NCBI RefSeq assembly: GCF_902459775.1
Contig: NZ_CABPSQ010000002.1
Location: forward strand, 1,054,001 to 1,118,000
Reading direction: 5' to 3'
Source of the DNA: Pandoraea captiosa
GTDB lineage: Bacteria > Pseudomonadota > Gammaproteobacteria > Burkholderiales > Burkholderiaceae
DNA length: 64,000 bases
Numbering within the stretch: the first letter of the stretch is position 1; every line of letters begins with the position of its first letter. This document shows positions 1-8,203 of this stretch, one piece after another. The notes under the pieces were generated by a model, which was not told where the DNA came from, made no database searches, and saw only the letters and a list, made by a program, of their open reading frames with translations. The position numbers and the translations under genes were made by a program.

Positions 1-689
1 CGGACGACACCTCCCGAACGTTGCTCGGGCGCGTTGCCGATCGCGTGGCCAGCGAGCACAACGGTGTCGGAGACGCCACCTGCAATGCACTCTGGTATGC
101 GCTGCTCGCCGGAATGAGCCAGTGTTCGGCGTTTTACAACGCAGCGCAGACGACGGATGTCCGGGATCTCGCGACCGTGTATTTGTCGGCTGCCCGGTCG
201 ATGGAAAATGCGCAGGAGATTGCGTCGGCGCTGAGTCGCTGCGCCCGGCTGTTGGAAAGGCAGGAGGACTGGGGGAATGCGGCGCAAATGCGCTGTTCGC
301 TGGCAGCGCACTATGCCGATCAGGCGAGCAACCCCGGCATGCATTCGCACGACGACAGCCCGCAGGTGCTGACGCGCCTCGCCGTTCACGAGTCCATCGC
401 TGCGGCGCGATGTCTCGAAAAGGCGAACGAGCCGTACGCGGCCAGACAATGGTTGCAGCGGGCACAGGGGCATTTCGACCAATTGGTCGCCGTGAGCGAC
501 TTTGATTTCCTGTCGCGTACCGGGGAGCGATTGTATGCGGCATATGGAAACGCTAACTTGCCCGACGAGGCACAACGGTTGGCGGCCGATGTGCTCCGGC
601 TCGCAGAGACCCGTGGGCCGCTAATGATGACCACGTCGTTCCATCGCCAGCATGCGAGCTGGGTGCGCAAGCTCGACGCGGTGTTCTAA
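1..689 (+). CDS. Tandem-array protein 1, C-terminal part (5' end outside window)
   Basis: I do not recognise this family. The reading frame is open from base 3 of the window, so the TTG at 21 is probably internal and the true start lies upstream. The visible part is about 229 residues, mostly predicted helical and alanine-rich, and looks like irregular TPR-type helix pairs (for example the stretch containing ARLLERQEDWGNAAQMRCS). Its first 35 residues (RTLLGRVADRV...ALWYALL) align by eye with the middle of the next two genes (TTLLEKFAAEM...AWYALIRKC and RTSMAEKFVREV...TWCALTERC). I therefore take it as the C-terminal half of a third paralog. No signal peptide or membrane segment is visible in this part. 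Function unknown; scaffold or secreted effector are both possible but unsupported. Confidence 0.7.
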   Translation, partial: DDTSRTLLGRVADRVASEHNGVGDATCNALWYALLAGMSQCSAFYNAAQTTDVRDLATVYLSAARSMENAQEIASALSRCARLLERQEDWGNAAQMRCSLAAHYADQASNPGMHSHDDSPQVLTRLAVHESIAAARCLEKANEPYAARQWLQRAQGHFDQLVAVSDFDFLSRTGERLYAAYGNANLPDEAQRLAADVLRLAETRGPLMMTTSFHRQHASWVRKLDAVF

Positions 690-733
690 ACATCGTGCCG
701 GAGTCATGTCGGGTCTTGCACGGCTTGCGCGGG

Positions 734-777
734 CCGTCGGCTTCCCATGAGGGATGGGCAAAAGGCGAAGCCGACGG
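734..777. other. Hairpin in the gap between array genes 1 and 2
   Basis: Perfect 11-bp inverted repeat CCGTCGGCTTC (734-744) / GAAGCCGACGG (767-777). A second 5-bp stem, CCCAT (744-748) / ATGGG (754-758), lies inside the loop and shares base 744 with the outer arm, so the two stems cannot both be full length. No T-run follows on either strand, so it is not a standard intrinsic terminator. It may still act as an attenuator or RNA-stability element between the array genes. The same arm sequence recurs in the terminator at 51114. Confidence 0.5.
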
Positions 778-853
778 TGGCGAAAAATGAAAGGTGGCCG
801 TCCGGTGTCAGGCGCAGACTGCCCGAATCGCATCTGCCGACGAGTCACCGTCC

Positions 854-1954
854 ATGGAAAATTCGATCGAGGCCGCTGTCAGGAACTTCCCGGTGAGCGG
901 CTACCCGGGCATGCGTCTGAGCGACGAACGTGTCGCCGTGCTGGCGCAGTACAACGAGATTCTCGAGAACGGCCAGCGTCCGACGGCGCTTCAGTTCAGG
1001 CGATTCATGGAGAACTTCTGGTATCTGGGCCCGCTCGATGCCATGGTGCAATCGCTGGGCCGGGACAACAAGAAGCGATTGTTGTCCTGTGCGGCGCTTT
1101 GCCACGTGGCGTCTTCCGGGCTCGGTCGGGACTACCTGAATGCCCGAGGCGATCTTCGTCTTGCCGATGACGACTCGGCGGCGCTCCTGAGCGCCATTCC
1201 GCACGACACGCTGAGACGCATGCTCGCCAATGCCGAGATCGGCGATCGATGCATGATCGTCATGACCTTGCCCACACTTGACCTGCGGATCTCCCCGGGG
1301 GCGGCCTGTTTCGGCGATGGCGCCAACGCGTTGTCGGTCAGCGACGCCAAGTTGCTCCTCGTCGAGATGCAGGCGGACGGCACGACCTTGCTGGAGAAGT
1401 TCGCGGCCGAGATGCAAAACGCCGGGGCGTCGATTTCCGACATGGCGGTATGGAAGGCATGGTACGCGCTCATCAGGAAATGCATCGACGACAAGACCGT
1501 GGGCAGTCTGCACGGCAGCCCGATCATCCATTCGGCGTTAGGCGATGCCCTCAGAGGGCTGGTTCGTCGCATGTCCGGAGACCTGTATCGGGACCCCGAG
1601 CCGTTTTCCGTGCACGAGGCAATGAAATACTGCGTCGACGCGTATTGCGCCGCGAGCGATTGGCGCGGTTGCGGGCAGGCGTATCTCGATCTGGCCAGCC
1701 ACCACAAGGCGAATGGCGAGTACGACCTGGCGAGCAACTGTTACCGCTCGGCAAACATCAAGCTGGTTCACGCGATCAAAGCGCTATGGACCGAGCGGCG
1801 GGCCGAGGCGATGAAGTGCTACGAACTTGCGATCGATGCGTGCAGACGGGACGACAACGCCGCAGCGGAGCGTGAGGTCACACAACTCGTGGAAACACTG
1901 CGGCAGAGCGATGCCGCGACATTTACGGAGAACCTGCGTGCCCGCGTCGAGTAG
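854..1954 (+). CDS. Tandem-array protein 2 (unrecognised family)
   Basis: Protein of 366 residues, family not recognised. The ATG at 854 is chosen over an upstream one at 794 because the protein then begins at the same place as the downstream paralog (MENSIEAAVRNF versus MQSIFSAARANF) and similarity runs on from there. Shared landmarks with array protein 3 are a GPLD motif near residue 60, AALCHVAS..G.GRDYL near 82-98, a leucine-rich SAALLSAIP near 112, and LDLRI..GA.CFGDG near 140-153. The C-terminal third (from about 245) is helical and TPR-like (AYLDLASHHKANGEYDLAS). No signal peptide, membrane helix or catalytic motif is visible. It ends at a TAG after which the frame stays open for another 115 codons (see next entry). 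It lies about 165 bp from gene 1 and overlaps nothing annotated. Confidence 0.75.
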   Translation: MENSIEAAVRNFPVSGYPGMRLSDERVAVLAQYNEILENGQRPTALQFRRFMENFWYLGPLDAMVQSLGRDNKKRLLSCAALCHVASSGLGRDYLNARGDLRLADDDSAALLSAIPHDTLRRMLANAEIGDRCMIVMTLPTLDLRISPGAACFGDGANALSVSDAKLLLVEMQADGTTLLEKFAAEMQNAGASISDMAVWKAWYALIRKCIDDKTVGSLHGSPIIHSALGDALRGLVRRMSGDLYRDPEPFSVHEAMKYCVDAYCAASDWRGCGQAYLDLASHHKANGEYDLASNCYRSANIKLVHAIKALWTERRAEAMKCYELAIDACRRDDNAAAEREVTQLVETLRQSDAATFTENLRARVE

Positions 1955-2299
1955 GTCGGCGCGGAACTGGAGGCTATCCGGGGGGAACTCAATCTGGCGG
2001 GTCGATCCGACGCGCAATTCTCGTGGGACATGTTCGGCGCATTCGATGCGTTCGATGCATTCGCCGCACTGGGCGCATTAGACACGTCAGGCACTTCAGG
2101 GCCGGCGCGCGGCACCGGAACCGTCGAACACAATGTCAGCACGATGTCGGCGCGACACACCGCGTTGCCCGTCCCGGCGACACAACCTGCAACCGAATCC
2201 GACAATGCAGTCGATCTTCAGCGCCGCACGCGCGAACTTCCACACCTCGCCCTTTCCGAGCACGCACCCGAGCGAGCGCCGACTGGCGATACTCAATGA
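1955..2299 (+). other. Open in-frame continuation of array gene 2 past its TAG stop
   Basis: The frame of array gene 2 remains open after its TAG (1952-1954) for 114 sense codons to a TGA at 2297-2299. The first part reads like protein (VGAELEAIRGELNLAGRSD) and then becomes a low-complexity FGAFDAFDAFAALGALD stretch. The continuation overlaps the start of array gene 3 (2205) in another frame. It could be a former C-terminal extension cut off by a nonsense mutation, or just a fortuitously open GC-rich frame. No independent start with a good ribosome site was seen. For a 250-base gap between genes, this is the only structure I can find. Confidence 0.3.
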
Positions 2300-3308
2300 A
2301 TTCAACCGCCAGTGTCTCGGTGGATTCGACCTGCCCGACCGAGTGTTTGCCGATTTCCTGAAACGCTTTCGATCGATGGGGCCACTCGATCTGGTGTCGA
2401 GCGCCCTGGTGGGTAATCGGAAGGCGGATCTTCTGTACGCCGCAGCGCTTTGCCATGTGGCGTCCATCGGCAGTGGCCGGGATTACCTGCAGCGCGCGGG
2501 CAAGCTGGACCTGGCCGACCAATCGGCCTTGCTGTTGCTTAACGCGATCCCCTGCGGGCAGCGGGCCACCATGCTCGACGGGGCGACGTTGGGAACGCAT
2601 CTCCAGATTGTTCTGACCTTTCCGGGTATCGACTTGCGCATGGCGTTGGGGGCATCGTGCTTCGGAGACGGACAGGGTGCCCTGACACCGGCTCAGACGC
2701 GACGTTGGTTCCTGCGCTGCAAGGACGAGGACGGCGTGCATGCTTCACAAGGTAGCCGGACGTCGATGGCGGAAAAATTCGTCAGGGAAGTCGGGCGTGG
2801 AACCGGCAGCGAAGTCGGAAGCCCGGTCGCAAGCGAAGCCGCGCGAAGCCCGGACCTTCAAAGTTGGCGAACCTGGTGCGCATTGACGGAACGATGCATC
2901 GACGCTCGTCCTGTGGCAGACATCAAGCAAGCCAAGGGAGTCAAAGGCGCCAAGGGAGAGACGCACATGATGGCGACGCTCGGTCAGGTGTGGCATGCGC
3001 TCGCGGGGCACGCACCGCAGGGCCTGACCGACGCCACATCGATCTCCGAATTGCTCTGGAAAAGCGCGGCAGCGTTCGCCAACGTCGACGACCTCAAGAC
3101 GTACGGCCGGGTGAAGGCAGAGGCGGAGAAGTTCGACAGGCGGGCAATGAAGACGACGGCCGATGCGACGAGGCGAACATGGCACCCGCCGGATGCATTG
3201 ACGGCCACCCGCTTAAGAAACCGCTACGCCGCCGTCCCCATGGCTTCCCATCTCGATAACGGCGGCGGCAATGCCTGGTCGGATTCTGCCGGTTCGAAAA
3301 CGCTGTAA
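2205..3308 (+). CDS. Tandem-array protein 3, possibly C-terminally degraded
   Basis: Protein of 367 residues paralogous to array protein 2, family not recognised. The ATG at 2205 is preferred over one at 2133 because it aligns with the paralog start. Conserved blocks are GPLDLVSSALVGNRKADLLYAAALCHVAS (about residues 61-89, cited only as a landmark), GRDYLQ, LLLLNAIP, and LDLRMALGASCFGDG near 140-155. A central insertion rich in G, S and E (EVGRGTGSEVGSPVASEA) and a lysine-rich VKGAKGE stretch are absent from protein 2. After about residue 310 the sequence stops resembling the TPR-like C-terminus of protein 2 and turns basic and compositionally odd (RRTWHPPDALTATRLRNR). That may reflect an old frameshift or a genuinely divergent tail. 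The gene ends 64 bp before the convergent permease gene. Confidence 0.7.
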   Translation: MQSIFSAARANFHTSPFPSTHPSERRLAILNEFNRQCLGGFDLPDRVFADFLKRFRSMGPLDLVSSALVGNRKADLLYAAALCHVASIGSGRDYLQRAGKLDLADQSALLLLNAIPCGQRATMLDGATLGTHLQIVLTFPGIDLRMALGASCFGDGQGALTPAQTRRWFLRCKDEDGVHASQGSRTSMAEKFVREVGRGTGSEVGSPVASEAARSPDLQSWRTWCALTERCIDARPVADIKQAKGVKGAKGETHMMATLGQVWHALAGHAPQGLTDATSISELLWKSAAAFANVDDLKTYGRVKAEAEKFDRRAMKTTADATRRTWHPPDALTATRLRNRYAAVPMASHLDNGGGNAWSDSAGSKTL

Positions 3309-3372
3309 GGGCCGCACGCGCAAGAGAAGTTGGCGGCGCACGCCGGACGCTCACCGCCGCCCGCCGCCACCC

Positions 3373-4776
3373 TCAGATGTCGAACTCCGGGTCCGGCGAG
3401 CGAAGCTTGCGCCAGATCGATCGTACGGTAAAGGCGAGCAGCAGCACGGTGAGGCTCACGATGCCGAGCGCCAACGGCGTGCGCTGGTCGGGGATGAAGG
3501 CCATTGCGCCGACGATCGACAGCATGCCGACGATCGCCACCCATGTCAGATACGGGAACCCCCACATGCGCACTTTCAGCTTGCCCGGGGCGTCGCGCTC
3601 CAGGCGCTTGCGCAGCTTGAGTTGCGAAAAGGCGATCAGCACGTACACGAAGATCGCCACGGTGCCATACGAATTCACGAGGAAAGCGAAGACCGTGTCG
3701 GGGGAGACGTACGACATCACCACCGCCACGTAGCCGAACAGGGTGCCGACCAGAATTGCGCGTACCGGCACACCCCTCGCGTTGAGTTTCGCGAGCGAGC
3801 GCGGCGCGTCGCCCCGGCGCGTCAGCGCGAAGAGCATGCGCGACGACGCGTACAGTCCGGAGTTCAGGGCAGAAAGCACGGCGGTCAGCACCACGGCGTT
3901 CATGATGTGCGCCGCTGCCGGAATGCGCATCGCTTCGAGGGCGCTGACATACGGCGTCGCCATCCCGGCGGAATTCCAGGGCACCAGCATGACCACCAGC
4001 AGGATCGAGCCGATATAGAAGAAAAGCACACGGCCGATGACCGAGTTCGTCGCCCGGGCCACGGCCTGCTGCGGCTCGGCCGCTTCGGCGGCGGCAATCG
4101 TGACGATTTCCGCACCGAAGTAAAACCCGGTCGCCGCGACTGCGCCGGCCATCACCGGGCCGATGCCGTTCGGCATGAAGCCACCGTGTGAGAGCAGGTG
4201 TCCGGTGCTCGCCACAGCCCCAGGCCACATGCCGAAGACGAAGAGTGCACCGAGGAACAGGAAGACGACGATGGCCGCCACTTTGATCGACGCGAACCAG
4301 AACTCGAATTCGCCGTACGACGCCACGGAGACCAGATTCGTAAGCGTGAGCACCACGAGCAACGCCAGACTGATGGCCCATGCCGGAATGTCCGGCAGCC
4401 AGAACTGGATCAGGTTGGCGCCGGCGACCGCTTCGACGGCGACCACGATCACCCAGAAGTACCAATACATCCAGCCGGTCAGAAAGCCGGCCAGTTCACC
4501 GCCGACAGGCTTGTCGTTCCACGCGAGTCGCGCGTACTCGTAGAACGAGCCGACCGCAGGCAGCGCGCACGCCATCTCGCCGAGCATGCGCATGACCAGC
4601 ACGACCAGTGCACCGGTGATCAAAAACGACAGCACGGCCGCCGGGCCGGCAGCATGCACGACCACGCCGCTGCCGACGAAGAGTCCGGCCCCGATCACGC
4701 CGCCCAGCGCGATCATGCTCATGTGACGTTGTTTCAGGCTCGATTGCAGATGCGTTCCGGATTCACGATTGGCCAT
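3373..4776 (-). CDS. gabP: Amino acid permease, GABA permease type
   Basis: Inner-membrane amino acid:proton symporter of the APC superfamily (AAT family), 467 residues, the usual length. The N-terminus has the typical LKQRHMSMIALGGVIGAGLFVGSG helix-1 region with GVIGAGLF, followed by about eleven further hydrophobic helices. YGEFEFWFASIKV and the MRMLGEMA segment resemble GabP more than LysP or aromatic permeases. The ATG at 4774-4776 is chosen because a strong AGGAGGT lies just upstream; a longer frame reaching 4962 has an N-terminus unlike the family. It lies 205 bp downstream of tauC on the same strand. Substrate could be 4-aminobutyrate or a related omega-amino acid. A link to the adjacent taurine transporter is plausible but inferred. 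Confidence 0.85.
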   Translation of the reverse strand: MANRESGTHLQSSLKQRHMSMIALGGVIGAGLFVGSGVVVHAAGPAAVLSFLITGALVVLVMRMLGEMACALPAVGSFYEYARLAWNDKPVGGELAGFLTGWMYWYFWVIVVAVEAVAGANLIQFWLPDIPAWAISLALLVVLTLTNLVSVASYGEFEFWFASIKVAAIVVFLFLGALFVFGMWPGAVASTGHLLSHGGFMPNGIGPVMAGAVAATGFYFGAEIVTIAAAEAAEPQQAVARATNSVIGRVLFFYIGSILLVVMLVPWNSAGMATPYVSALEAMRIPAAAHIMNAVVLTAVLSALNSGLYASSRMLFALTRRGDAPRSLAKLNARGVPVRAILVGTLFGYVAVVMSYVSPDTVFAFLVNSYGTVAIFVYVLIAFSQLKLRKRLERDAPGKLKVRMWGFPYLTWVAIVGMLSIVGAMAFIPDQRTPLALGIVSLTVLLLAFTVRSIWRKLRSPDPEFDI

Positions 4777-4981
4777 GGCGACCTCCTGTGAGCGGATATT
4801 GGGTGCGGGGAATGACTGCGAGGGCTGCAACGCGGGGGAAACTGCCGATGAATGTCTCAACTGCCACACAACCTCCTGAATACATGGTTTGGACGTCAGG
4901 GGCGGCGGCGTAAAACGGGGGGCGCCGCCCTGCGTCTTCTTTTGATGACCGACTATGACCAACGCAACGGCTGCTTCACGA

Positions 4982-5917
4982 TCAGACCTTGCCTTTCCAT
5001 GGGACCAGCACGCGCTCCAGATAGCGCATGATCAGATCGAAACCGAAGGCGAAAAAGCCAATCACGATGATCCCCATGATCACGATGTCCGACGCGAGGA
5101 ACTCCGCTGCGTTGAGCACCATGAAACCGAGACCGCTCGATGCCGCCACCATTTCGGCGGCCACCAGCGTGGTCCAGCCCACACCGATACCGATGCGCAT
5201 GCCGGTAAAGATCTCCGGCAGCGCCGATTTGACGATCACGTGCATGACGATCTGGCGCGGTGACGCGCCCATCGAATAGGCCGCGTGAATCTGTTCCATC
5301 GACACGGAGCGCACTCCCGCCCGGGCTGCAATGGCCAGCGGTGCGAAGATCGCCAGATAGATCAGGAAAACCTTGGAGAACTCGCCGATGCCGAACCAGA
5401 TGATCACGAGCGGGAGATAGGCCAGCGGCGGCAACGGTCGATAGAACTCGATAGGCGGGTCGAAAACGCCGCGCCCGATGCGCGACACACCCATCAGGAT
5501 GCCCACGGGAATCGCGGTGACGCACGCCAGCGCGAACGCGCCGAACACGCGATACAGACTGGCGAGGGTGTGTTGCCACAGCGTGGACCCGGCGAAGCCT
5601 TCCGTCGAGACCTGGATGAACTTCTCGACGATGGCGCGCGGTCCCGGCAAAAACAGCGGCTTGATCATGCCCGACGAGGTGATCGCCACCCACAGCAACA
5701 GCAGGGCGATGACGGTCACGACGCTGATCGCGAGGCTGGGCCCCTGACCGGGGGCGCCGAACGATTCGCCTGCCTTGACCGGGCGCGGGGCAAACATGCG
5801 CGCGAGCAAACCGCGACGACGCGCAGCGCGCGGTGCATTGGGCGTACCGGCGGGACGCTGCGCACCGCCCACGGCGGTGGCTGAGGCGTGAGGATTGGCG
5901 ACGGGTTTGGTCATCAT
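4982..5917 (-). CDS. tauC: Taurine/sulfonate ABC transporter permease
   Basis: Integral membrane subunit of a taurine- or aliphatic-sulfonate-type ABC importer (SsuC/TauC family). It has a 65-residue polar N-terminal leader, then about six helices starting near ISVVTVIALLLLWVAI. The EAA-like coupling motif for the ATPase is visible at QIHAAYSMGASPRQIVMHVIVKSALPEI. The C-terminus DLIMRYLERVLVPWKGKV is typical of TauC. The start is at a pair of adjacent ATG codons (5912-5917); the longer frame to 6055 runs into tauB and lacks family similarity. It lies 19 bp downstream of tauB, so it is co-transcribed. TauD, the dioxygenase that usually follows in enteric bacteria, is absent here. Confidence 0.88.
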   Translation of the reverse strand: MMTKPVANPHASATAVGGAQRPAGTPNAPRAARRRGLLARMFAPRPVKAGESFGAPGQGPSLAISVVTVIALLLLWVAITSSGMIKPLFLPGPRAIVEKFIQVSTEGFAGSTLWQHTLASLYRVFGAFALACVTAIPVGILMGVSRIGRGVFDPPIEFYRPLPPLAYLPLVIIWFGIGEFSKVFLIYLAIFAPLAIAARAGVRSVSMEQIHAAYSMGASPRQIVMHVIVKSALPEIFTGMRIGIGVGWTTLVAAEMVAASSGLGFMVLNAAEFLASDIVIMGIIVIGFFAFGFDLIMRYLERVLVPWKGKV

Positions 5918-5936
5918 GATGGCTCGTCTCCCGCGA

Positions 5937-6755
5937 TCAGGCGGCAACCGCGCTGGCAGACGTCGTCTGCCCGGCACGCTCGTCACCGTAGATGATGCTG
6001 AGCACGGTTTCGCGCATGGCGATGAAGTCGGGGCTCGACTTGATGGCGCGCGCATCTCGGCATTCGAGATAGCGCTTGTTGAAGTCGAGTTCGTAGGTGT
6101 GCGTGATGCGGCCCGGGCGCGGTGACATGACGATCAGGCGGCTCGCGAGGAACAGTGCTTCTTCCACGCTGTGCGTGATGAAGAAGATCATCTTCTGTGT
6201 CTCGCGCCAAACGTCGAGCAACAGTTCCTGAATGGTCTCGCGGGTGAGGGCGTCGAGCGCGGCCATCGGCTCGTCCATGAGCAGCATCGACGGATTGCAG
6301 GTGAGCGCGCGGGCAATCCCGACACGTTGCTGCATGCCGCCCGAGAGCTGATAAATCATGTGGTGGTGAAAGTCCTGCAAGCCCACGAGCGCGAGATTGC
6401 GCGCCGCACGCGCGCGTCGCTCGTTTTTCGGGATACCTTGCAGCTTCAGGCCAAATTCGGTGTTCTCCATCACGCTCAGCCACGGCAACAGGGCGTGTTT
6501 CTGGAACACGACGCCGCGATCGGCGCCCGGGCCTTCGATGGGCGCGTCGCCGAGCAGCAACTCGCCGGAGGTCGGCGCGATGAATCCGGCCATCAGACTC
6601 AGCAGCGTGGTCTTGCCGCACCCCGAGGCGCCCAGCGCCACGACGAAATCGCCGGGGGCGATGCTCAGATCGACGTGGGCGAGCGCCTGCACCTGCTCGC
6701 CGGGACGCCGGCCGGGATACACGACGCTGACGTCGTTGACGATGAGTTGTTCCAT
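5937..6755 (-). CDS. tauB: Taurine ABC transporter ATP-binding protein
   Basis: Cytoplasmic ATPase of the taurine-type importer, 272 residues. The Walker A motif is GASGCGKTT near residue 42, the Q-loop FQKHALLPW, the ABC signature [15 protein letters not shown] near 140, Walker B SMLLMDEP near 162, and the H-loop ITHSVEEA near 195. The order and spacing are those of TauB/SsuB proteins. The ATG at 6753-6755 is chosen from the family N-terminus ([15 protein letters not shown]). The frame extends upstream through tauA in another register, which is a shadow. It sits between tauA (80 bp away) and tauC (19 bp). Confidence 0.93.
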   Translation of the reverse strand: MEQLIVNDVSVVYPGRRPGEQVQALAHVDLSIAPGDFVVALGASGCGKTTLLSLMAGFIAPTSGELLLGDAPIEGPGADRGVVFQKHALLPWLSVMENTEFGLKLQGIPKNERRARAARNLALVGLQDFHHHMIYQLSGGMQQRVGIARALTCNPSMLLMDEPMAALDALTRETIQELLLDVWRETQKMIFFITHSVEEALFLASRLIVMSPRPGRITHTYELDFNKRYLECRDARAIKSSPDFIAMRETVLSIIYGDERAGQTTSASAVAA

Positions 6756-6835
6756 GAAGCCCTTCTCCAGACGATGCAGCGATCGGGGAGGGGATGGCGC
6801 GCCGCCGCATCGCGGCGCGTCGGCCCCGTTACGGC

Positions 6836-7906
6836 TTACTTCAACTTGAGTGCGGCGTCGACGTAGCGCGACGTGACATAGGGCGTGTAGTCCGCCTTGA
6901 CGGCATTGATTTTCTGCTGGCCCTTCAGAAAATCGGCAGTGTCCTTGAGGGCCTTCGCAGCGCGGCTGTCCTTGCCGCCGCCCAGCCAGTCGGCGGACGC
7001 TTGCTGCTGTGCCGACGGATAGGCGTAGAGCGACAGCGCGCCGGGGACGTCTTCCGGTTTGCCGCCGATCATTTTCACGATGGCCTTGACCTGCGGCGAG
7101 GTGGCGCTCCAGGCGGCCTGATTGCCGCGATACGCCGCGTCGGCGTCGGCGATCACCTTGACGAACTTCGCCATGAAATCGGCGTTCGCCTCCCCCCATT
7201 GGCGGTCGACGGCAATGCCGTCGAACGTGGGCTTGCCCTGTTTGGACAATTCGCCGGACGTGATCAGCACGTGCCCGCTTTGCTTGATTTGCGCAAGTGC
7301 CGGATCCCACACGTACGCGGCATCGATGTCGCCGCGCTCCCATGCGGCCACGATCTGATTCGGCTGCATGTTGAGTACCTGCACTTCCGTGGGTTTGATG
7401 CCCCACTGTTGCAGCGCGAACATCGTGTGGTAGTGCGTGGTGGATACGAATGGCACGCCGATCTTCTTGCCCTTGAGGTCCGCGGGCGTCTTGATGTTCG
7501 ACGCATTGCGAACGACCAGCGCTTCGGCCTTGTTGATGTCGTCGAGGATCCAGAACAGTTGCAGATCGAGCCCTTGCGAGACTGCAGCGGCCATCGGGCT
7601 GGAGCCGAGCACGCCGATCTTGATGTCGCCCGAGGCGAGGGCGGTCGCGACCTTTGCCCCGGATTCGAACTGGCGCCAGTGGATCTTGTAGCCGGTCGCC
7701 TTCTCGAACTCGCCGCCGGCGATGGCGACCAGCCATGGATCGACGATCTGCTGGTAAGCGATCGTCACCTCCTTTTCCTGCGCCTGTGTGGTCGCGGGCA
7801 GCGTCAATCCGAGCGTTAGTGTGGCCGCCAGTGTCGCGGGGAGTGCGGCTGCCGCCAGCGCCGTGGCAGCGAACGCCCGTCGCAGCCGGTTCGGAAGTCC
7901 AGTCAT
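6836..7906 (-). CDS. tauA: Taurine ABC transporter periplasmic binding protein
   Basis: Periplasmic substrate-binding protein of the taurine importer, 356 residues. An N-terminal Sec signal peptide with a long alanine/leucine core ends near [10 protein letters not shown]. The mature part begins with [20 protein letters not shown] and contains [18 protein letters not shown] and [16 protein letters not shown]-like segments typical of TauA. The ATG at 7904-7906 follows AGAGGTGAACC. It is the first gene of the tauABC unit and is divergent from the MocR-type regulator with a 297-bp shared control region. Induction by taurine through that regulator is inferred from gene arrangement. Confidence 0.93.
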   Translation of the reverse strand: MTGLPNRLRRAFAATALAAAALPATLAATLTLGLTLPATTQAQEKEVTIAYQQIVDPWLVAIAGGEFEKATGYKIHWRQFESGAKVATALASGDIKIGVLGSSPMAAAVSQGLDLQLFWILDDINKAEALVVRNASNIKTPADLKGKKIGVPFVSTTHYHTMFALQQWGIKPTEVQVLNMQPNQIVAAWERGDIDAAYVWDPALAQIKQSGHVLITSGELSKQGKPTFDGIAVDRQWGEANADFMAKFVKVIADADAAYRGNQAAWSATSPQVKAIVKMIGGKPEDVPGALSLYAYPSAQQQASADWLGGGKDSRAAKALKDTADFLKGQQKINAVKADYTPYVTSRYVDAALKLK

Positions 7907-8018
7907 GGTTCACCTCTAATCGGAAAGTTTTCGGTGGAACACTCGGGTTGACGCGTGCGGTGTGACAAATCGGCGCCAAGTGACTGCATCATTGCCGCGC
8001 ACTATTTTGTTCGTTAGA

Positions 8019-8058
8019 GCCAGTTGGCCGCATTTGATGATGCCAACTGGTCCAGTTG
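8019..8058. promoter_or_regulatory. Candidate operator for the TauR-like regulator
   Basis: In the 297-bp tauA/regulator intergenic region there are two related sites: GCCAGTTGGC at 8019-8028, and CAACTGG (8044-8050) / CCAGTTG (8052-8058) as a perfect 7-bp inverted repeat around one base. MocR-type regulators such as TauR are known to bind paired CTGG-containing sites, so repeated CCAGTTG/CAACTGG elements are a sensible operator candidate. The sites lie 111-148 bp upstream of the tauA start and 146-185 bp upstream of the regulator start. No clear -35/-10 pair was identified. Confidence 0.45.
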
Positions 8059-8203
8059 CGTCGAGATGGCCTCGCAAGGCGCATGGATGCTGGCATCCAC
8101 CCCGTTTTCGACCGTCTTCGGATAAACCCCAATTCGGAATTAACGTCACCGTCTCATGAGTAATAATTGACGTTCTGGAAGTGACATAGAAAAAGGGGAC
8201 GCG

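Noticed and set aside
21-23. TTG at 21 as the start of the first gene
   Set aside because: The frame is open to the window edge and the encoded piece aligns only with the C-terminal half of its paralogs, so the start is upstream.
1952-1954. TAG as pyrrolysine or programmed recoding
   Set aside because: No recoding signals or pyrrolysine genes are visible; a plain stop or nonsense mutation is simpler.
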